Shown here piece after piece: positions 1 to 13,485 of a stretch of 64,000 nt of DNA. Source of the DNA: Sipunculus nudus (lineage: Eukaryota > Annelida > Sipuncula > Golfingiida > Sipunculidae); contig CM049320.1 in NCBI GenBank assembly GCA_026874595.1, positions 4,591,464-4,655,463 on the forward strand, read 5' to 3'. A program made the position numbers and the translations under genes. The notes beneath the pieces were generated by a model. That model was not told the origin of the DNA. It did not search any database and saw only the letters and a list, made by a program, of their open reading frames with translations. Within the stretch, counting starts at the first letter, position 1, and every line of letters begins with the position of its first letter.

Positions 1-3000
1 ATAAATAATAGCACATACATATTTAACTATGATTCATCAGATACACAGTCAGTTTGAGAAATTAAACAGCACATGGCTACTAAAATCAAGGTCCTGTAAC
101 TGTTTAATATTTCATGTCGGTGTACTTACAAACAATGAATTTATGACCACTTCACAACATGCCCAAGGGTAATGTACTCTGATGATACCTGGGGACAACT
201 TATTCATTCCCTTTGGGATGACTGTTGAATACTGTTAAGTATACTATCGAATAATCAGTGCATTGAATTGCAACCCCATTGATTAAATTGTAATTGACTC
301 ATAACCTATAAATTGATTATATTAGATTATTAAACTTTTACATGCACCATTCCAAACTCTCAGTGAGCTGACAAATATGACATTGCATGATGCAGTGTCA
401 AGACTATTTATTGTGCTCAAGATCCAGTTTAGAAGCTCACCAGATTAAAACCATTCTTTTCACACAGAAACATAAACCGCGGTAATAAATAATTGGCAGG
501 CTACTCTGTTCCTTTACCTGCTAAAATCAACGGACATCCATTGCGGTAAAATATATGTTATTACAACAGGAAGTCTAAAATTTACTACTGAAGTATTAAT
601 TGATTCTAATACAAGGCCCCTTACAATTCACAGGCCTAATACTACATAAGCAATCATGTTTTAACTTTTAAGGTGGTAGAAGGAAGTAACCCTTTATTTA
701 GGCTATATAGGTGTAATTCTTATAAGCTGACATCCATCATCTCCTGTGAAGCATTAGTAGAGTGAGTAAAATATGAATTTAATTAAGTGTACATTATAAG
801 AAGAAAAATGTTGTTCTTACCTAGAATATTCAGTGTAGAAATGCAAAACACAATGTACTTTTCTGGTGGTGTAAAATGCACTATAACAGTTTTCATGATC
901 ATGTGTAGTCTGATCATTGTTGTATGATTGATGCTTGGTATGCACTCCTGGGCCTCTATTTATGAATGATTTCAGTCATCTGAGTCAAAAAAGGTGAATA
1001 TGGTGTGGCTGCATGGCTGAAATATGTCTAGTCAAATACCCTGAAGTCATTATGACCATTGGTCATTAACTCTGGCCCATGATGACCCTAACAATAGGCA
1101 GGTCCAAGGCAATCACTAGACAGAACAAAGTCAGTTCACACTTCTCTGCTCATATACCAAATGAGCTAGCAGGAAATGTATAGTAATAGAAAGTAATATA
1201 CATTACTCTATTATTTTGTCTTATATTACTCTTTACTAATGCAGCTATTTTTTTTCTTTTACTTTTACTATTACTTTGTAAAAACTGTAATGTTCTGTTA
1301 CTGGTATATATTAGTGTCATTACTATTACCCCATGCCTGGTCAATGGCTGATGAAAGAACTAGTGTTTCCTTGTATATATGGCAGGAATAATATGCAAGT
1401 GTTTACTGCAAACTTACTTTAATTATCTAAATGATAAATCTGAAAGATAAAATATTTAACTGTATTTACATTTGTTTTATTATCTTAACTTAAAATATTT
1501 AACTGTATTTACATTTGTTTTATTAAGTATATTCAAGTACAAGTACTGTCAAAATTTAGATACTAGTGCCAAATAGCACACTGGTTAATTTTTTTATTGA
1601 TTTTTTTTTTTTATATATTTTTAATTTATAAAATGTATCAGTATTAATGACTTTAAAGTAGTAAATAGCAAGATATAAGCTTATCATTTGAAATTCATGT
1701 GTTAACAATACTAAAATTAAGATGTGGTAAGTCAGATGTCTGAAATTATATCTCAAGACAAATACCTGGTCATGGGTTATAGAAGGTAAAATTGTAATGC
1801 AGAGGAAAACTAACCTTAAATGTTAATTTCCCTCAAGGGAATTTACTTTTGTCAACCTATTGACTGCATTAGTAGATGTGTGTCACATGAGAACATATAA
1901 TTCTTTTAGAGTGCTTTTGTGTATAAAGGATACTGGCATCATATTCAGGTGAAGTGGAGGTAATTAGTTGAAATTACCTTTAGATTTTATTTATGTCAGT
2001 GTTCCCGTTCCACTCACCTCAGTCCAGAACTGTATACACTTCCTCAGTTCCAGGTTAATGGATTATGCAGCAAAGGTATCATAATTTGTCTGCCTCAGAG
2101 TATTGTCCTCTTCTTACGACTTACAAGTTTGTGTATAATTGGTTTTCCCATATCCAAGCCATGCAATTATTACATGGGAGCAATTGTTGTATTGTCTTGA
2201 TAACTTCAGGAGGAATCCTTGTAACTTTAACACAGTTAATTCTGTTGAACATCACACTTGCAGCTTCACAGCTGAACAAGACCGATACCTTTTCTTTTGA
2301 CACTATGGCTCAAATTTTGACTGCAGGATTAACTAACATCTTTGAGACCCACAAATGGGTCTCTAAGCCACTTCTAATTTGTCAACATGTGAATTGTGAT
2401 TGTTTCAGCCAGGGGGTATATGTGTTACATTTTGACTGTGTTGGTTGCATGTACACTTGAATGACTCACAGTGGGCTGTGCTGACTGGCTGAACCAGAAT
2501 TTTGTTTCATTTTGTTTCAACGGGTCAACTTTGAACAGCAGTGGGCTGATAAGCATTAAATGTAACACCTGCTACCACTCAGAGGCTGGTGGTTATATTG
2601 TTGAAAGTCTCACTGAACTCAACATATGCAAGGGCCTTATAATATTAAAACTGACGGACCATTTTTGTCTTGAGTAAATTTCTGGGAAAGATCACCATTA
2701 AACTGCTGACGTCACTGGTAAAGACCTTAGTTCAGCCAGGCAATGGTGTGTGGTGCTGACCATACCATAACCAGTTTACCTTTAAGGCTTACCATTTGAT
2801 GAAATATTTAGCCAGAGGGCCATAATTTAGTTATATAATTTGCAGTAAGGTGGCCATACCTGTTCTTAATGTTAATGCTGCAACATGGCAAGGGCAAGTT
2901 TTAATTAAGTCTCAACCATTGCATCGACCGGGCCAGTCTACTGACTCTCCTCAACTTGTGTCCAGGTGTATCATTAATCTGATCCTTGCAAACAAACATC

Positions 3001-4595
3001 TAACAGACCTTAAACATCTAATAGACCATCTAATAAACTAGCAACATCTTTTGGTGAAAATTGACTCGAACAGTTTGGGTCCCTAAGATAAAAAAAAAGA
3101 GGCTATTTGCTATATATATCAAACAACGAAAGTAAATGAATACTGTCTGAACATAAGAGATAGGGGTACTCTCTGTATCTGGCATGTATTGATCTACTTC
3201 CATTTAACAAAACTCCCAATGCTGGCTCAAAGGACCCAAATCATACAGACTACTAATGTTATATGCAGTGCGTGTGCTCATTGAAAAGGTCTATTAGATG
3301 AACATCTGTTAATGACATCTTAACTGCGGGACATTATAATACATTAGTATAACACAGTACTACATTGACTGAGATCAATTGGTCACAATAAACACTTCTG
3401 TAATATACTAATTATTTCAGATATCCTGAATACATGAGTATTTTCTGCCACATTTTTTAAGAGCTTTTCATGATTAGTAATTCAGTCTTCTCACCTAGGT
3501 AGGTTGTGGTTATACCTAGGGGAGTTAATTTAAAATTTTTTATTAATTTTTCTGTTTTTCATACCTTACATTGTGTTCAGCAAATTTTAGAATAAAACTT
3601 TAGCAAATGTACACGACACATATTCTAATGCAGCAGGAAATTGGTCCATATTTTTTCAGTGGCTGATAAAATTAGAAGCCCAGAAGTTCAGGGGCATATT
3701 CATTCACATATGAGTTATATAGTCCAGACTCACTGCTAGCTTAGTTATGTGATCATAAACTTATATAAAATCACAGAAGGATAGTGTATTATTGGCTGTG
3801 TAACAGGTAATACAAGTGTTTAAAACAATGAAAGACACTGGGTTATTCCAGGCACATAAATTGTCCAATTAATAATAGCGTATCCAGGACGTGGCTTCTG
3901 GTGTCGCCCGGGCCAGCAGGACCTGTCACTGTGAGGTTAGTCATGCATGATGAATTATAACACAATCAAACAAGCCAGGGAAGTCGCAGGGAAGTTGCAG
4001 TGTATACGTACTTATTCTCAGTATATGTTCTTAAATCAAGTGTAGTGGATGGTCGTATTGTTTACATTGACAAGATCATTGTTACTCTATTTAACTTACT
4101 GAGACTCTAAGACCTAGATACCAATATAACCAATCATTTATCATTTTCATCCTTATTATCTTTTCTTAATTTGGTGATCAGCAGATTGTTCACCAGCTTA
4201 CTCTGGCAAAACCGACCTTAGAAAAAAAAACTCCCAACCAGACAACAAAAGCCGACAGTCCCCTCAGAAATTTTTTCTTGGAAAAAGCCGCTGGTCCCCT
4301 TCTTGGATGAAATGTGTATGACACAGTTTCTGTTTGTTTCTCTTTAATTGTTAATCAATTTGCCACAGAGTTCCACCCCCTTTTTTGAGTCTCACACTTT
4401 AACAGCATTTATTTAATCTTATAAAGAACTTTGTGATACTGTGTTAGGTGCAGGTGGGCGGGCAAACAGGACACAGACTTCTGTGTATCCTTAGTGGCCA
4501 CAAATCTGGTAATGAAGCCATAACAGGGGCATTGTCATTGTGAAATTAATAAAATGGTATAAGTGGTAGTAATCAAATGTAAAATCATATTTGAG
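1..4595. other. AT-rich non-coding stretch
   Basis: I see no gene here. There is a local direct duplication of about 35 bases (about 1448-1480 and 1493-1527, sharing AATATTTAACTGTATTTAC). An open frame of 131 codons lies at 2065-2460 on the plus strand, but it has no family motif, no splice context that I trust and AT-driven composition, so I do not call it. Short inverted matches around TCTAATAGACC occur near 3010-3030 and 3285-3300. The rest reads as intron or intergenic sequence. Confidence 0.5.
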
Positions 4596-4596
4596 G

Positions 4597-4893
4597 CCCA
4601 GCTTCTGTGGCTCAGGGATCGAACACAGGACTGAGAGCCAGGAGGTCATGAGTTCAAATATCAGCCGAGGAGCAGTGAGATTTTCAAGGCCGCCCCACCC
4701 GGGGTGAGCGCTCTGCAGGCTTCATGGGAAGGCTGTACCCCACAGCCGTGTATCACTCACAAACGAATATGTCTTTGGGGGGTTCCTAGATGTTATGACC
4801 TAGCACTGGGGATCATTACACACCAAGGACCAGCAGGTGCAGTAGACTCTGGGCCTGGGTGACACCAGGATATGAAAATAATAAAATGACAGG
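4597..4893 (+). mobile_element. tRNA-derived SINE, copy 1
   Basis: A short interspersed element with a tRNA-like head. An A-box-like TGGCTCAGGG starts at about 4608 and a B-box-like GAGTTCAAATATC at about 4650, the spacing expected for an internal RNA polymerase III promoter. The head is followed by a GC-rich body ending near 4893 after an A-rich tail (AAAATAATAAAATG). The body and tail region (GGTTCCTAGATGTTATGACC, then GGGGATCATTACACACC) recur, inverted, at 18485-18750, which establishes it as a dispersed family. The two heads differ far more than the two bodies, as in SINE families with a conserved central domain. No target-site duplication is obvious. It would depend on a LINE for mobility. 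Confidence 0.75.
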
Positions 4894-6439
4894 AAGTCAG
4901 TGCTACCACCATGTCACGTAGTCCCTAACTGATATGGAATGCTGCAGATGTAAATACTTAGCTAAAGAATTAAATAAGTCAGCATTAAAAAAATGGATGG
5001 CGGTTACCATCACACAAAAAAATATTTAAAAAATCATATTCCATGATTGTAAAATAATAATGACTGATGATCAGCTATTAATTGATTATTTTATGTACTG
5101 TCTATGTTACAATTAAATCTGGATTATTGAAATATACCTCAAATATTGACCAAGTAAATTCTGTCTAACTTGTACAGTATGCTGAAAGGTCAAGACAAAG
5201 ACAGTTATTGTTGTTGACATGTACATATATACATGTTGTGAAGACTGTAGATATATAGACCATTAAATTATGTTGGATTACAGTTGTTTCAAGGCAAATT
5301 ACATGCAGATGAATATTTTTGTGATAAGGACTAAATGCAGTACTTATCATGTGGTAAGCTTACATGCATCATATTCAGTGTTGAAAGAATCCTTTTTCTT
5401 GGAGTGGGATGAATTTTTTATCGTGAAGCTCAAATTGCCATAGTCCCTGAAGGCCCCATAGTCCTTAAAGGCTCCACAGTTCCTAAATGGAAAAGGTTTC
5501 TTTTGAGCAGAAAAAAACTCTGGTAGGAGGATGTGAAATAAACAGTAAAAAATTGCAACAATAAATCCTCCGCATATGTCCCACTGTGATACTTTCACAC
5601 AAACCTCTAACACTACCATACAAGGCCTTGCATATATCAGCCATGTATAGGACTGAAATCTGTATCATTTGCTCGGTGTTTCATGTTGGTGTACCATGAG
5701 TCATTCATGAATGGGTTCCACAAATATATCAGAAAAGTGTAAAACACTAAAACTAGAGGTCACTTAGCAGAGCACATACACCTTCAATGCTCTAAAGAAA
5801 TGTAAAAATATTCTATGTGAAAAGGATTCAGAGGAATTTGTGGGATTAAATAGTTGACAGCTTTGCATTCAGTAGAGCATACAGGGTTTTGTTTTTATAT
5901 TTTAATTAATTGGCCTTAGACCACATAAACTTGAATGGAATCTATTTGATACTTTTAAAAAGAATAACAAAAATTATAATATCATAACAGGCTTTTGTCA
6001 GCATCTTGTTGGGAAGAAAACGCTGTAATAAAATCAAATTTATAAAATAATTTAACATATCTAAATATTTATGGCAGATATTCAGAGCTTCAAAATGGCA
6101 GCCATCAGAAAACAGCTGAAAACTTGTAAAAGTTATTTGAGTAATTTGCTGATTATCTTGGGTTGCTTATGAAATTCATTCTGTGCCAGGGGCCCCATCA
6201 AGAAAAGTTCATTTGGCCTTTCAGATGAAGTTTGCACAAAGGCCTATGGAACCATCCGTAAACAGAACCCAGGCATGTCTCTGCTAAGGGAAACTCCTCC
6301 TGGGTCTGTCCTTTAAGCAGATCAGCACCTAACTTTCCCCAGTGGACAGTCCTCTCCTCTGTTAGTGTCAGAATCAGCAGACCAATAACAGCAGGTACAT
6401 TCCTTAATCAGTGCTGTCATTGCATTCCTTCTACATACT
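4894..6439. other. Non-coding stretch with a small triplet repeat
   Basis: No gene recognised. Near 5438-5490 an 18-base motif (CATAGTCCYTGAAGGCYC) is repeated about three times with changes; it explains the repeated residues seen in overlapping minus-strand open frames at 5347-5668, which I do not regard as genes. A more GC-rich patch at 6185-6390 has an acceptor-like TTTGGCCTTTCAG before an ATG at about 6224, but the open frame after it is only about 20 codons. Confidence 0.4.
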
Positions 6440-6620
6440 GTGGTTACCGTTTTATTCTCGAGGGTTTAAAATTTGTGGTATTCACAAAGGGAAGATATTG
6501 TGAAAATAAAACCTTTAGGAATAAGACAAAACATCTGCACAGGTGAACAGTAATTAAGTCTGTATCTTCAATGGCATCTCATATATATTGTGCCGGTAGC
6601 ATCAATATTAGCATTTTATG
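6440..6620 (+). repeat. Degraded interspersed repeat (GAGGGTTT family)
   Basis: This stretch and 58130-58320 share an ordered set of motifs: GAGGGTTTAAAATTTG (AAGGGTTTCAAATTTG in the other), then ATTCACAAAG/ATTCGTGAAAG, a GTGAAAATAAAAC block, CTGCACAGGT, and GGCATCTCATATA. Order and spacing are kept although bases have diverged. It resembles the widespread mollusc repeats built of GCGAAAATTAAA/GCGAGGGTTT modules, but that assignment is from memory of the type, not from a search. No open frame is involved. Confidence 0.45.
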
Positions 6621-6802
6621 TCACACACAATTCACAGATTGATAATATAAATAGTACTATAAATATTTTATATATCTGCCTCTACTGCATGAAGAATTTG
6701 TACGGTCTGTTCAGTGTTCTCTTAGCTCTGGGTGCAATTGTTAAGATTTTTTTATCATATTAGGTCACTAATATAATTATTAATATGAACATTGTGTGAA
6801 TA

Positions 6803-6829
6803 ACTGTATGGTAAAATTTACCATACAGT
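6803..6829. repeat. Perfect 27-base palindrome
   Basis: ACTGTATGGTAAA is followed by a single A and then its exact reverse complement TTTACCATACAGT, giving 13-base-pair arms. Immediately downstream (6847-6948) is a run of TTCTTCCC motifs including TTCCCGGAA and CTTCCCTGGGAAGGGAAG, which can pair with each other. No gene is attached that would make it a terminator or operator, so it is described only as a structure. Confidence 0.8.
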
Positions 6830-7136
6830 AACTCATACAATGTCAATGGTTTCTTCCCTAACTTTCTTTTCTTCCCAGAAACTTCCTTTTCTTCCCGGAA
6901 ATTTCACTAACTTCCCTGGGAAGGGAAGAAATACCTATCATCCCGGAAGCATACGAACCCTGTGGTAAATCATGAGAATCAGAAACCCTTGCAAAATACT
7001 GAAGAAACAAAAATCATGAATATTTAACCTCCCAAATATGAAGCAAACCACAGTATACATTCAAACAACCAATGCTTGCTCAGGGAGCATTTGTTGTAGA
7101 CCACCACCAGGCATCAACACAGGGCCTAGATATATA

Positions 7137-9276
7137 TTTAGCTCAGCTGACTATAAGTCATCTTTTAAAATATTAACAAAAATAAAAAATTGGTACCTTA
7201 AATTTTGCCCAACTTTGACCATGGCACGTTTTTTTTCCTGTAAGTACTGTGGATTTAATTTTCACAGCATGTTTTTTTAGCATTTTGTCTGTAAACACCA
7301 AAAATTTGAAACCAGTTGTTCAAAAACTGTAGATTTTATTCACGTTTTCAAGCACCATGTAACATATTGTTTACATCAAGCTAGTGTCATGCAGTTTGCA
7401 AGTGCTCAGCTCCCCAGCTTCAGCTCTCAGTTCCTAAAATTTGGCTTACAATTTGATGTCTCAAAAATCCCCTACCATGCCAAGAATTTGGTCACTAGGA
7501 CTTAATACCTTCGAGATATTAATGGAAAACTTCATTTTTCCATTAAAAACCCATTGTTACACTTCAAGACTGCCTTAAATATCAAAACCACTGATCTGAC
7601 TTTAATCATATATAATATACATATTTTTCTATATATATATTCTCTATGCACTTGCCAGGAATGATGTCAGTATTGCGTAATTGTTTTAAGTTATGGGCCC
7701 AAACATAATGCACTTTTTAAAAAATCAAGAAATATATTTACTCCCTTAACAAGAGGATTGCTGAGGCTAGAGATTTTTTGTCAGGGATGTAACATTATTT
7801 AATCAAGATTCAATTGAATACCCAAAATTAGTTCTGAATTTTTCAAATTTTATAAGTTATTAGTATAAATATAAAATTAGTACCTTAAATTTTGCCCAAC
7901 TTTGACCATTGCATGTTTGTTTCCTGTGAGTACTGTTGATATAATTTTCATATCATGCACACATAAAGATTTCAGCTTTTTAGTTTTAAAAGCTGAAAGA
8001 AATTGGCCAAAAATTGTAGCTTTTATTAATGTTTTTATGAGACCATGTCAGACCTTGGCTCTCTGTAGCAACTCTTGAGTCACCTGTATGTTTACCTTGT
8101 TGAACTTTCAGCAAATTATGCATGCTTGAGGCGAGGCATAAACTGGGGCGTCCAGGCAGCTTGTTATATAATGGCCAGCCACAGTTGATCCAGGTGTCCA
8201 ACCCAACTCATCTAGTAGTTTTAACCAGCAACATAACAATAAACAATAAATTAATAAATTTTTATTGGTTTTTAATAACAAATTAAAGAAAAATAGAAAA
8301 GGAATTTGTTAGTTGATAATAACAGGAAATTAACTTGCAGTTACCAATGATATAAGAATCTTGTATCGATGGATAGAATGTCACGTATTCCAAATAACAC
8401 CATGCAGTCACCTATGGTATTTTTCAGTTCAATTTTAATGATAAAAAAGTAAATCGTATTATTCATTACTAATCATTAGGGATCATATGAAGGAAATTAA
8501 TGATAGACAAAGATGCAGTTGATAATATTAATCTAGATTCCTACTGTGTCTAGTGTGTACATTGATGTGAAATTAGTCCAAAATGAATATATTCCATTTT
8601 TTTTAATATAAATAAAAGCCATAAAACCAAGTACTTATGATCATTATTTAAATGTGTGAATTTTGTATATTCTGGATTCTCAACATCATTGTTTGGTGAA
8701 AACTGAATAAATACCAGACATGGTGCGATTACTTTGCTATTGTATTAAAACAGGAATATGAATATGTACTCCATTATAAAATTTCTTTCATAAGAATGGG
8801 AATTCAGGTAAAAATTAAAGTATATGAATACCAGTGCAAATATTTTCAAAATGTATTAATGAATGTATTCATGAATATATTCTTTAATATTATTTTAATA
8901 ATCATTTCAGTTATATTTTATTTGAAAAAATCATACTATTCTCTTATTATTTTTAATAAAAATTATATTTAGGACAATATTTGTAATTTTTTTAATAAAT
9001 AGTTAAACTCTTATATGTTCTGCTTATAAGTTATATGGCCAAGTCAAAATCTGTGTGACAATCCCACTCCATTTGTTAATGAAATAAATGAAATTAATCC
9101 TCTTTCCTGTCTCCAAAGGTACTATCAAAATCATACATAAGCTAAACAACAACAACTCATAATACAGCTTATTTTTATTACCTTATATCTATAAAACCAG
9201 CATGTGCCTCATTTCTAAATCATATTTTTTTATCATATATATCAGCTGAGCGCCGTGACCCATAGGTCCCTTGTTT
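7137..9276 (+). mobile_element. HINE-like element, family 1, copy A (internally deleted)
   Basis: A non-autonomous element, probably rolling-circle. It starts with TTTAGCTCAGCTGACTATAA and ends with CAGCTGAGC (about 9243), the hairpin GACC-CATA-GGTC and CCTTGTTT. From about 7160 on it runs parallel to 48985-51078 almost base for base over more than 2 kb. The 5' part present in the 48459 copy (GTCCGTCC tract and the first core unit) is missing: the start jumps straight from AAGTCATC to the TTAAAATATTAACAAAA block. No transposase or helicase frame is present. Open frames at 7038-7280 and 7986-8201 lie over or inside it and are by-products. Confidence 0.75.
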
Positions 9277-10835
9277 ATTTATTTCACCTTGTCATGGAGT
9301 ATGGCACTATACTAGAGTCTATGACCATAAAACATATACTCCTTAATCTCTGTCACGGTGGCAGCTGGTATTTCTTCAGAGCGTGACACCTTTGTGTCAG
9401 CGTTTACTCTGATTTTAACAGCTAAAGTAATTAATTGTACATTCTAAGTGTATATCTTCTTAAACCAGCATACTTTATCCATCCATGCCTCTAAAAGTGC
9501 ACATCAATACATGTCCTGATCATGGTGTGTTTGATCGAAGGTACTGCTCAAGGGAGGAGGCAGGTAATTTGTCAAATGGAGCCCGTCATTTGGACATTGG
9601 CTAGACTTATGTCCTTCAAAGGATTCAGTGATCCCCAGGCTCACTGACTGATATCTGTGGTCAGACAAGGAAGTCAGACGATAACATTAAACAGCACCAT
9701 TACGGACCATGAATCTGACTGATCACACTTTCTGGGATTATGACCCGAGTGTGGGTCTGAAAACCATAACATTCATCATGACATCAAAAGACAAGGAGTT
9801 CATAATTGAAAATGCGAGTCCTGTTAGCATACAGTTAAATTCTTGTATACTCAAAAGAATTTGAATAAGTTTAATCATAATTTATTATTATTCATTTATT
9901 AAAGTTATGTATCAGTAATGTAACTGTTTTACAGGGTATTCTTCCTAATTAAAGGGGCCTATGTATTCTGATATCTGTTTATTGAAAATACTGGTAGTTC
10001 CTTTAACCTTTTAAAAATATTAATCTGAAAACGCCAATCCTACCACACAGAGGGTGTTCATTTTGTTTATAACATGTGGAGTACCCATCAAAATAATCCA
10101 GACACATTCAACAAGGACATTTGGAGGCATATGTCAGATGACCAAGAGTTCTCCAAAGTGCATTTTGCAACTATTGACCTTTCAGCTGCCACACATATCA
10201 AATCTACCACCTTACTGGTTCCTTAGGTTACATGGTTTGTCTGTCTGTCTGTTTGTTAACTTTAATTTGGCACCTGCACCATGTTAACTAGCAAACTGTG
10301 GATAAACAAGCTCATTTGTCACAGAGGCATCAGAATTTTTCTTAACAGGCTTTACATACATGTAGTCCATTTTTTATGTATGCAGAATAAGTCTGAAATA
10401 AAATATATTTTTCAGAAAAGGATTGTTGAATAGCTGGCTTTAATACGTACATTTCATCCAAGAGCTTTTGGCATTTGGAAGGTAAAAATGTTTATGTATA
10501 TATGCAAACTTTGGATATATTCCGTCTTACATGCAGGTACATCTTAACTTCTATAAATATATTTCCCGTTTAATAGCAGAAGTTTCATCTGGCAGATTAT
10601 TGAATATCTATGCTTCCTTCACACAAGTTTGCAGATGTTTTTATGTTGAGCAAGTCCAAGTATTATACTGATGAGAGGCCAAAACAGTTTATGTACATTC
10701 CACAAATTTGGTTTACTGACTGAAGCAGACCCACAAGGATGTACTGGCAGTCTATATGCCGTATTTCAGACACCACTGAAAATAAATTTGACTTTTATCT
10801 TCCAGTGCTGTGTAATCCATGTTGCATGGTCACTG
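9277..10835. other. Non-coding stretch
   Basis: No gene found. A small perfect stem TGACAC-CTTT-GTGTCA sits near 9390, and 9540-9780 is somewhat richer in GC than its surroundings without an open frame I can support. A 77-codon frame at 10054-10287 and a 94-codon frame at 10671-10955 (which runs into the CT/TA tract) have no recognisable features. Confidence 0.4.
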
Positions 10836-10878
<43 letters not shown>

Positions 10879-10880
10879 AT
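10836..10880. repeat. (CT)n followed by (TA)n microsatellite
   Basis: About 22 bases of CT repeat pass directly into about 23 bases of TA repeat. It lies about 65 bases left of the hammerhead palindrome element, and a much longer TA tract touches that element's right end. Confidence 0.95.
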
Positions 10881-10981
10881 TTGTATTGTTCACACAGCGT
10901 GAATTTAATACATCGCGGTGATAGTGCTCTACCGTATGGGAGCGTTTATAAATAACTAAAGTACGGTTAATTTGACTTCAT

Positions 10982-11049
10982 CAGTTTGTGCTACAGATCT
11001 GTTTCGTGAGAGCAGCATTCAAGCCGGGTCACTCTTCAGGTACAAACTG
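10982..11049 (-). ncRNA. Type I hammerhead ribozyme (left arm)
   Basis: Reverse-complement twin of the ribozyme at 11273-11340, also 68 bases. On the minus strand it has CTGAAGA (11039-11033), GAAA, the ACAGATCTGT stem III and a GTA cleavage site, with the same nine-of-ten stem I. One change makes the stem II 5' strand GTGAC instead of GTGAG, leaving four pairs but keeping the conserved G-C pair next to the core. It should still be able to cleave, probably less stably. Confidence 0.8.
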
Positions 11050-11069
11050 GAGTGATCAGGTATTTGGGT

Positions 11070-11137
11070 GAAGTATTGCTACAGATATGTTTCGTGAGAG
11101 CAGCATTCAAGCCGGCTCACTCTTCAGGTACAAGCTG
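11070..11137 (-). ncRNA. Degenerate hammerhead ribozyme (central copy)
   Basis: A third copy with intact CTGAAGA (11127-11121), stem II GTGAG/CTCAC and GAAA, but stem III is CATATCTG rather than the palindromic CAGATCTG, and the sequence following GTA (GCAATACTTC) no longer pairs with CAGCTTGTAC, so stem I is lost. It lies 88 bases from the left-arm copy in the same orientation, as if two ribozyme units had been joined in tandem. I expect it to be inactive on its own. Confidence 0.65.
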
Positions 11138-11272
11138 GAGTGATCAGGAGCCAGGCACCCAGTAACCCTTATTCACCAACAAAAAACCTTTAAATACATG
11201 CCTCACCGAACCTAGTAACCCCAGATAAATCCTACCTATTACGACAAACTTCACCCAAATACCTGATCACTC

Positions 11273-11340
11273 CAGTTTGTACCTGAAGAGTGAGCCGGCT
11301 TGAATGCTGCTCTCACGAAACAGATCTGTAGCACAAACTG
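11273..11340 (+). ncRNA. Type I hammerhead ribozyme (right arm)
   Basis: A predicted self-cleaving RNA with every core position in place. Stem I pairs CAGTTTGTAC (11273-11282) with GCACAAACTG (11331-11340), nine of ten pairs. CTGAAGA (11283-11289) fits the CUGANGA core. Stem II pairs GTGAG (11290-11294) with CTCAC (11312-11316). GAAA is at 11317-11320. Stem III is the self-complementary ACAGATCTGT (11320-11329), and cleavage is expected after GTA (11328-11330). The open end is stem I, so the type is I. Stem III has no room for a normal loop in one molecule, so it may work with a very small loop or as a dimer, as known for animal hammerheads with short stem III. Confidence 0.85.
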
Positions 11341-11366
11341 ATGAAGTCAAACTAACCGTACTTTAG

Positions 11367-13421
<2,055 letters not shown>

Positions 13422-13485
13422 GCCCAGATCCCTATCTGGACCAATCAGCGGTTGGTCCAGACCCAATCCCTATCAGGATCTGGGC
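13422..13485. repeat. Two-tier hairpin sequence
   Basis: An imperfect inverted repeat of 64 bases. Outer arms GCCCAGATCC (13422-13431) and GGATCTGGGC (13476-13485) are perfect, as are inner arms CTGGACCAA (13436-13444) and TTGGTCCAG (13452-13460) around a 7-base loop. An asymmetric bulge lies on the 3' side between the two tiers. It stands out in GC from its AT-rich surroundings. It could be a tiny fold-back element or an RNA hairpin; nothing decides between these. Confidence 0.7.

Noticed and set aside
2065-2460. 131-codon plus-strand open frame as a gene
   Set aside because: No domain, no upstream or downstream gene signals, AT-driven residue content; a chance frame of this length is expected in 64 kb.
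4597-4680. A functional tRNA gene
   Set aside because: The acceptor and anticodon stems do not close, the B box is degenerate and the sequence continues into a SINE body repeated elsewhere.
11320-11345. A second possible hammerhead core using CTGATGAAGTC at about 11338
   Set aside because: No GAAA follows with a pairing stem II; CTGATGA here is a coincidence within the stem I strand. The CTGAAGA core gives the full fold.
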